Source: Rhodospirillaceae bacterium
GTDB lineage: Bacteria > Pseudomonadota > Alphaproteobacteria > DSM-16000 > Inquilinaceae
Assembly: GCA_020425485.1 (NCBI GenBank)
Contig: JAGQRL010000285.1
Span: 1 to 9,541, forward strand
Length of the DNA: 9,541 bases
Direction of reading: 5' to 3'
Of the stretch, positions 5,510 through 9,541 are shown piece by piece. The notes beneath the pieces are model-generated. The model made no database searches and was not told the origin of the DNA. It was given only the letters and a program-made list of their open reading frames with translations. Each line of letters begins with the position of its first letter. Position 1 is the first letter of the stretch. Position numbers and translations under genes: made by a program.

Positions 5510-6850
5510 TCACAACGCCCCCGCGACAAATCCTTGGGCGATGCCGGCGAGCGCCCCGGCCGCCACCATCCAATGTACGCCAACCTTAAAGCGCAGCAAG
5601 GCCAGCGCTGCGGCAAGGGCAATGGCGATGGCCGCGACATCGGGCCGCCCGCTCTCGCCGAAGAGGGCGGCTTCGGCGATGAACACGCCCAGCGTGGCGA
5701 TCACCCCCACCACCGCCGCGGTGATGCCGGCCAGCGCTGCGGCGGCCAGGCGGCTGCGGCCGATCGCCTCGATATAGGGCGCACCGGCAAAGATGAACAG
5801 GAAGCAGGGCAGGAAGGTCACATAGAGGGTGACGACGGTGGCCAGCGTCGCTGCGGCCAGCGGCGACAGGGCGCCCGGCTGGCCCCAGCCGGCGAAGAAG
5901 CCGATGAACTGGGTGACGAGGATCAGCGGCCCCGGCGTGGTTTCCGCCAGCGCCAGCCCGCGCACCATGTCCACCGGGCCAAGCCAGCCATAGGTTTCCA
6001 CCGCCGCCTGGGCGATGTAGGGCAGCACCGCGTAGGCACCGCCGAAGGTGACGAAGGCCGCCGTGGTGAACAGCTCCACCACCCCGCGATAGGGCGTGGG
6101 ACCAAACAGGACCAGCAGCAGCGCCACCGGCACCGCCCACAGCAGCGCGAACAGGCCAACCAGCAGCGGCACCCGCCAGGGCGACCGGCGGCGGGCCGGT
6201 GGGCCGCTGTGCGCTTCGGGCGGCGGCAGGGTGATCCAGCCGAGCCGCGCGCCGGCCATGCCGGCCAGCGCCGCCAGCGCTAAGATCAGGGGAAACGGCA
6301 GCCCGGCCAGATGCAGGCCCACGAACGCCCCCGCGGCCAGGCCGATGCGCAGGGGATCGTGCAGGGTGCGCCGGCCGATGCGCCACACCGCCACGGCGAT
6401 GATCGCCACCACCACCGGCTGGATGCCCACGAACACCCAGCCCACCGCGGCCAGCTCGCCATGGGCGGCGGCGAGGTAGGACAGCACCCACAGCACCACC
6501 GCTCCCGGCAGGATGAACGAGAGCCCGGCGGCCAGCCCGCCGGCGATGCCGTGCAGCCGCCAGCCGACATAGGTGCAAAGCTGCTGGGCTTCCGGGCCGG
6601 GCAGCATCATGCAGAAGTTGAGCGCATCGAGGAATCGCCGCTGGTCGAGCCACTTCCGGCGGTCGACGATCTCCGTCTGCATCATGGCGATCTGGCCCGC
6701 CGGGCCGCCGAAGCTGGTGAGCCCCAGGCGCAGCCAGTAGCCGAGCGCTGCGGCAAAGGTTGGCGGTGTGGCCGGCGGGGAACCGGGCTGCGGCGTCGGG
6801 CCTGTGCGGGGCTGTGCTGTGCGGGGCGAGGCTGTGCGGAGCGGGGGCAC
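5510..6850 (-). CDS. chrA: Chromate transporter ChrA (CHR family, two-domain long form)
   Basis: This inner-membrane protein of about 446 residues belongs to the CHR superfamily, whose characterised members expel chromate from the cytoplasm. Two homologous halves are present. The N-terminal half has SFGGPAGQ (46-53) and LPGPEAQQ (83-90). The C-terminal half has FGGAYAVLPYI (269-279) and ETTPGPLI (303-310). A hydrophilic linker rich in Pro/Arg (about 208-226) separates them. The start is uncertain. I chose GTG at 6848-6850, with AGGA eight bases upstream. An in-frame ATG at 6932-6934 would give 474 residues but lacks a ribosome binding site and collides with the divergent EamA start. The frame is open to 7345 only as a shadow of EamA. 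The N-terminus before residue 30 is encoded partly by a 15-base tandem repeat. natAB follows on the same strand. No chrB-type regulator is in the window. Confidence 0.92.
   Translation of the reverse strand: MPPLRTASPRTAQPRTGPTPQPGSPPATPPTFAAALGYWLRLGLTSFGGPAGQIAMMQTEIVDRRKWLDQRRFLDALNFCMMLPGPEAQQLCTYVGWRLHGIAGGLAAGLSFILPGAVVLWVLSYLAAAHGELAAVGWVFVGIQPVVVAIIAVAVWRIGRRTLHDPLRIGLAAGAFVGLHLAGLPFPLILALAALAGMAGARLGWITLPPPEAHSGPPARRRSPWRVPLLVGLFALLWAVPVALLLVLFGPTPYRGVVELFTTAAFVTFGGAYAVLPYIAQAAVETYGWLGPVDMVRGLALAETTPGPLILVTQFIGFFAGWGQPGALSPLAAATLATVVTLYVTFLPCFLFIFAGAPYIEAIGRSRLAAAALAGITAAVVGVIATLGVFIAEAALFGESGRPDVAAIAIALAAALALLRFKVGVHWMVAAGALAGIAQGFVAGAL
6802..6846. repeat. Three tandem 15-base repeats inside the 5' end of chrA
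   Basis: Three adjacent units on the plus strand begin CTGTGCGGGGCTGTG (6802-6816), CTGTGCGGGGCGAGG (6817-6831) and CTGTGCGGAGCGGGG (6832-6846). The period is a multiple of three. Read on the minus strand it encodes a Pro-Arg-Thr-Ala-like pentapeptide repeat just after the proposed chrA start, so copy-number change would not break the frame. Confidence 0.8.
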
Positions 6851-6866
6851 GGCAGCAGTCCTGCAA
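6851..6866 (-). promoter_or_regulatory. Ribosome binding site supporting the GTG start of chrA
   Basis: On the minus strand AGGA lies eight bases before the GTG at 6850-6848. It is a modest Shine-Dalgarno match, but better than anything before the alternative ATG at 6934, and so favours the shorter protein. Confidence 0.45.
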
Positions 6867-6932
6867 AGCGATGCGGCGAGGCGCGAACGTGGCGGGACAT
6901 AGCACGGCCGGCCCTCACCGTCACCCGAGCCC

Positions 6933-7994
6933 ATGGGCGAACCCGGCCTGGGAGCCGCCCTGCAAAGCTGTGTGTCGACGCAGGCCAAGCGCCGACCTAC
7001 GACGGGTAGACTGCCCGAAACCGTCCGCGAGCGACCGACCTTGATCCAGCCGCCCCGCCACCTTCCTGCCGGCCAGACCGGTGGCATCGCCCTGTTCTGC
7101 ATCTCCGTGCTGCTGCTGTGCTGCATGGATGTGCTGATCAAGCTGTCGTCGGAAGGCATTCCGGTTTTCGAGATCCTGTTCTTCCGCTCCGGCGTGGCGC
7201 TGCTGGTGACGCTTGCGGTGGCGCTGGCGCGGCGCGGGCGGCAGGTGCTGACGGCCAACCGGCCGGGCCTGCTGCTGCTGCGCGGGGTGATCGGCGTGGT
7301 CGCCGCGTCCGGGTTCTTCGCCGCCCTCAGCCTGATGCCGATCATGGATGCCTATGCCATCGGCTTTTCCGGCCCGCTGCTGATCACCATGCTGTCGGCC
7401 CTGATCCTGGCGGAACGGGTGGGAGTGCGCCGCTGGGCTGCGGTGGTGGTGGGCTTCATCGGCGTGCTCATCGTGCTCAGGCCGGGGGAAACCGGGCTCG
7501 CCGGCTTCCTCAACGCCGGCGGGGCGGTGGCCTGCATCGGCGTGCTCGGCTACTCCCTGCTGATGGTGCTGACCCGCCTGGCCGGCAAGACGGACGCGGC
7601 CGCCACCATGGTGATCTATTCCATGGCGGTGATGACGGCGGCATCGGCCCTCACCCTGCCCTTCATCTTCGTGGCGCCGACCTGGGGCGAGCTGGCCATG
7701 CTGGTGGCCCTGGGGCTGATCGGCGGCGGTGCGCATTTCCTGATGGCGATGGCCTACCAGCGCGCCGAGGCGTCCCTGCTGGCGCCGTTCGAATACACCT
7801 CGCTGCTGTGGGGGCTGGGCTTCGGCTGGGCCATCTGGGGCGACCTGCCCGACGAATACGTGATCGGCGGCTCAGCCCTGATCATCGCCGCCGGGCTTTA
7901 TGTGCTGCACCGTGAGGCGCTGCGCCACCACCGCCCCAGCCACGCGCTGCCCGGCGCGCGGGAAGCCGCGGCGGAAGAGGAGGCGGGGGAGTAG
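6933..7994 (+). CDS. DMT-superfamily transporter with two EamA domains
   Basis: This inner-membrane transporter of up to 353 residues has about ten hydrophobic helices in two EamA repeats. Visible family features are the first helix GGIALFCISVLLLCCMDVLIK, FEILFFRSG after it, the half-one ending AERVGVRRWAAVVVGFIGVL with VLRPGE, and the half-two block LLAPFEYTSLLWGLGFGWAIWGD. The tail is Glu/Ala-rich. EamA proteins export metabolites, amino acids or nucleotides; the substrate cannot be read here. The start is uncertain: ATG 6933 has no clear ribosome binding site and adds about 45 hydrophilic residues, while GTG 6972 or TTG 7041 would give the more usual length (about 317 from TTG). It diverges from chrA and converges on the lipoprotein gene. 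A decayed relative of its 3' end lies at 8650-8878. Confidence 0.9.
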   Translation: MGEPGLGAALQSCVSTQAKRRPTTGRLPETVRERPTLIQPPRHLPAGQTGGIALFCISVLLLCCMDVLIKLSSEGIPVFEILFFRSGVALLVTLAVALARRGRQVLTANRPGLLLLRGVIGVVAASGFFAALSLMPIMDAYAIGFSGPLLITMLSALILAERVGVRRWAAVVVGFIGVLIVLRPGETGLAGFLNAGGAVACIGVLGYSLLMVLTRLAGKTDAAATMVIYSMAVMTAASALTLPFIFVAPTWGELAMLVALGLIGGGAHFLMAMAYQRAEASLLAPFEYTSLLWGLGFGWAIWGDLPDEYVIGGSALIIAAGLYVLHREALRHHRPSHALPGAREAAAEEEAGE

Positions 7995-8033
7995 GGGCCG
8001 GTGCAGACTGAGCAGAAGATCGCCGAGTGCCCG

Positions 8034-8052
8034 CGCCCGCGAAATTCGGGCG
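8034..8052. terminator. Small hairpin between convergent EamA and lipoprotein genes
   Basis: CGCCCG (8034-8039) and CGGGCG (8047-8052) form a six-pair stem with a seven-base loop in the 58-base gap between two convergent genes. It may act on both strands, but it lacks a T-run on either side. Confidence 0.35.
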
Positions 8053-8511
8053 TCAGTTGAGGCCGCAACTCTCCTGATAGAGATAGCCCGGGCCGTCGAC
8101 CAGGCTTGCGTAGCCGCTGTGATCGCCGTTGACGTGGGACAGGAAGACGGTGTCGTTGCTGGCCCATTCGGCGAAATAGCACGTGTCGCCGATGCAGAAC
8201 CGGTCGCCCTCGACCCACCATTGGTCCTCGCCCGTGTCGTCGAGGTAATAAACGCCCCGGTCGCGCACATAGAAGTCGTACTCGTACCAGCCGTCGCGTC
8301 CGAAGAAGCCGCACTCGGAGTAGCCATCGTTCCAGTCGACGAACATGGTGCCGTCGACCAGCAGGCCCTCCAACTCCGCGCCGACGACCTGGTTGGGGGT
8401 GGCGCCGGAAACCGGCCCGCCGGCAAAACCACCGCCGCCGCCGCCGGCCGGCACACAGGCGGCCAGGAGAGCGGCGGCGCTCAGGACCAGGACCAGGTTC
8501 CGTTTCGACAT
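8053..8511 (-). CDS. Small putative lipoprotein of unknown function, with four mature-domain cysteines
   Basis: This 152-residue protein has a lipoprotein signal peptide: charged MSKRN, a hydrophobic run, and the lipobox LAAC with the lipidated C19. A glycine-rich spacer (23-28 is all Gly) leads to a compact acidic, aromatic domain from about residue 42. It contains C67 (SECGFF), C106 and C111 (RFCIGDTC) and C149 (ESCGLN), enough for two disulfides. The segment GVYYLDDTGEDQWWVEGDRFC recalls small exported beta-rich domains such as DUF995, but I cannot place it in a family. The ATG at 8509-8511 has GGGAG about ten bases upstream; the frame beyond it to 8910 is a shadow. A good sigma70-type promoter precedes it, so it is probably transcribed alone. 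The neighbours give no hint of function. Confidence 0.82.
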   Translation of the reverse strand: MSKRNLVLVLSAAALLAACVPAGGGGGGFAGGPVSGATPNQVVGAELEGLLVDGTMFVDWNDGYSECGFFGRDGWYEYDFYVRDRGVYYLDDTGEDQWWVEGDRFCIGDTCYFAEWASNDTVFLSHVNGDHSGYASLVDGPGYLYQESCGLN

Positions 8512-8554
8512 CGCTGCGCACTCCCATTGCCGTTTGGTGTGGGTGACACGACCC

Positions 8555-8582
8555 AGCATATCGCCACGTGTATCGCCGTCAA
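8555..8582 (-). promoter_or_regulatory. Sigma70-type promoter of the lipoprotein gene
   Basis: On the minus strand TTGACG (plus 8577-8582) and TATGCT (plus 8555-8560) are separated by 16 bases. This gives 5/6 and 4/6 matches to consensus. The expected start point is near 8548, giving a leader of about 37 bases before the ATG. A CACGTG palindrome sits in the spacer. Confidence 0.7.
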
Positions 8583-8609
8583 CGCGCACTCCTAAGTGGC
8601 GCTGCCCGA

Positions 8610-8636
8610 TCCGCCGGTCTTCTCGGTGCCGGCGGA
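8610..8636. other. Perfect 8-pair hairpin between the lipoprotein promoter and the EamA remnant
   Basis: TCCGCCGG (8610-8617) and CCGGCGGA (8629-8636) flank an 11-base loop. No T-run follows on either strand. It is not inside any gene I accept. Function unknown. Confidence 0.4.
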
Positions 8637-8649
8637 CACAACCGGGCAC

Positions 8650-8878
8650 GCCATGCCGCCGGCGCCGTTGGAGCAATCCTCGCCGCCGTGGGGCCTCGGC
8701 TGCGGCCGGGCCATCCGCGGCGGCCTGCCGGACGAACATGTGATCGGCGGTTTGGGGCCGATCATCACGGCGGGGCTTTACGCGCGCCACCGCGAAGCGC
8801 TCAGTCTCCACCGCCGAGCCACACCCTGCCCGGCGCCCGCGAAGCCGCAGCGGAAAAGAGTGGGCGGAAGAGGAGTAG
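8650..8878 (+). pseudogene. Decayed 3' remnant of an EamA/DMT transporter gene
   Basis: From 8662 to 8814 this aligns without gaps to 7782-7934 in the intact EamA gene. By hand count 115 of 153 bases and 33 of 51 residues match, including WGLG, LPDE, VIGG, AGLY and HREAL. Decay is clear: helix leucines become proline three times, two tryptophans become arginine, and a one-base deletion near 8816-8826 shifts the frame before the Glu/Ala-rich tail. Both copies end in GAGTAG. No 5' part of the gene is present; similarity fades upstream of about 8650. The 97-residue open frame at 8596-8889 that spans it is not a functional gene. It is the relic of either a tandem duplication or a former second paralogue that lost its first 80 percent. 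Its end supplies the ribosome binding site of the next gene. Confidence 0.85.
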
Positions 8879-8888
8879 ACGGATCTTG
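8871..8888 (+). promoter_or_regulatory. Ribosome binding site and TTG start of the DUF418-like gene
   Basis: AGGAG (8871-8875) lies ten bases before TTG (8886-8888). No in-frame ATG occurs until 8964, inside the first helix. GTG 8901 is the only near alternative and has no good Shine-Dalgarno match, so TTG is preferred. Confidence 0.55.
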
Positions 8889-9541
8889 AACGGCCCCAAT
8901 GTGCCGGCACCGGCCGGCCGCACGCGCGGCTACGACCTGGCGCGCGCCTTCGCCATCATCGGCATGGTCTTCATCAACTTCCCGATCTACCTGACGCCGG
9001 CCGCGGACTCCGCCGGCTCGCTGCTCGCCTGGCTGTCCGGCATCCATTACGGCCGGGCGGCGGCCCTGTTCGTCACGCTGGCCGGCGCCGGCGTGGCCAT
9101 GATGGCGCGCGGGGCGGACCGCGGGGCGGTGCGGCGCACCCTGCTGCTGCGGGCGGGGTTCCTGTTCGTCGCCGGGCACCTGCTGATCCAGGTGTGGCGC
9201 ATCGACATTCTGCATTTCTATGCCGTCTACCTGGCGCTGGCGGCCCTGCTGTTCCTGGGGCTGGGGCGGCGGGCGCTGCTGGCGGCCATCGCCTTGGTGA
9301 TGGCGGTGACGGTGGCCGTGGTGATGGTGGCGCCGGAGTTGGAGGCAGGCGGCGTTGCCTATTACCGCCTGGGCGAGGAGCTGACGGCGCTGGAGCGCCT
9401 GGCGGGGCTGCTGCAGAACGTGCTGTTTTCCGGCATCCACCCGGTGTTTCCGTGGATCGCCTTCCTGCTGGCGGGGCTGTGGATCGGCAGCCACGACATC
9501 CGCGATGCCGCCACCCGCCGCCGCCTGCTGGCGCTGGGGGC
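8886..9541 (+). CDS. DUF418/YeiB-like multi-pass membrane protein (putative acyltransferase family), 3' end outside window
   Basis: The first 218 codons are present; the gene runs off the window. The translation opens with a short polar stretch, then GYDLARAFAIIGMVFINF, the family's first helix with its Arg/Asp-Leu-Ala-Arg pattern. GRAAALFVTLAGAGVAMMARG follows, then HFYAVYLALAALLF, and a later NVLFSGIHPVFPWIAFLLAG block. These are hallmarks of the YeiB/DUF418 group, related to heparan-alpha-glucosaminide acetyltransferase-like membrane proteins, which are thought to move acyl groups across the membrane; no substrate is established. At least five membrane helices are visible. The start is TTG 8886 with AGGAG ten bases upstream. 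The gene abuts the EamA remnant, and the frame stays open upstream into the remnant without a better start. It is co-directional with the intact EamA gene. Confidence 0.82.
   Translation, partial: MNGPNVPAPAGRTRGYDLARAFAIIGMVFINFPIYLTPAADSAGSLLAWLSGIHYGRAAALFVTLAGAGVAMMARGADRGAVRRTLLLRAGFLFVAGHLLIQVWRIDILHFYAVYLALAALLFLGLGRRALLAAIALVMAVTVAVVMVAPELEAGGVAYYRLGEELTALERLAGLLQNVLFSGIHPVFPWIAFLLAGLWIGSHDIRDAATRRRLLALG

Noticed and set aside
4696..5589. 297-residue plus-strand frame opposite natA
   Set aside because: It mirrors the ABC ATPase; no independent motifs.
6921..7736. 271-residue minus-strand frame opposite EamA
   Set aside because: His/Gln/Gly-rich and without any hydrophobic segment or family motif; EamA is the real gene.
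8596..8889. 97-residue plus-strand open frame as a functional gene
   Set aside because: It has no ribosome binding site or family start; its middle matches the EamA C-terminus with helix-breaking changes and a frameshift. It is treated as a pseudogene remnant.
8778..9494. 238-residue minus-strand frame opposite the DUF418-like gene
   Set aside because: Gln/His/Arg-rich antisense shadow; the plus strand encodes clear membrane helices with family motifs.

Overview
The window reads as a chromosomal segment from a high-GC alphaproteobacterium, possibly Rhodospirillales-like. The genus cannot be fixed from the sequence. The evidence is a groES-groEL operon behind a CIRCE operator and an RpoH-type promoter, an Usg-family gene (a largely alphaproteobacterial family), a secreted CHAP protein of a type common in alphaproteobacteria, and the heavy G/C third-position bias of every real gene. 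There are no CRISPR arrays, tRNA or rRNA genes, integrases or transposases.

Layout: (a) 1-646, minus strand: the first 40 codons of groEL, complete groES, then CIRCE and a heat-shock promoter. (b) 826-1089, plus strand: usg, divergent from groESL, with a strong hairpin after it. (c) 1249-2091, plus strand: an exported 280-residue protein with a C-terminal class I cytochrome c domain and an N-terminal four-cysteine domain that resembles the Rap1a/Tai family. (d) 2175-3047, minus strand: an exported CHAP-domain protein with its own intrinsic terminator. (e) 3048-3454: about 400 bases without a gene, holding hairpins. (f) 3455-6850, minus strand: a transport block of chrA (chromate transporter), natA and natB (ABC-2 exporter of the Na+ efflux type), with natA and natB overlapping by one base. 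(g) 6933-7994, plus strand: an EamA/DMT transporter, divergent from chrA. (h) 8053-8511, minus strand: a small cysteine-containing lipoprotein with a clear sigma70-type promoter. (i) 8650-8878, plus strand: a decayed remnant of the 3' end of a second EamA gene. (j) 8886-9541, plus strand: the start of a DUF418/YeiB-like membrane protein with a TTG start, running off the window.

Most of the window is ordinary: chaperonins, transporters and envelope proteins. I do not see a clear undescribed multi-gene system. The points most worth a second look are the two-domain cytochrome c protein, the EamA remnant abutting the DUF418 gene, and the CHAP protein whose third catalytic-site position departs from the family pattern I recall. 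Functions are inferred from motifs and remembered family patterns; no database search was possible.
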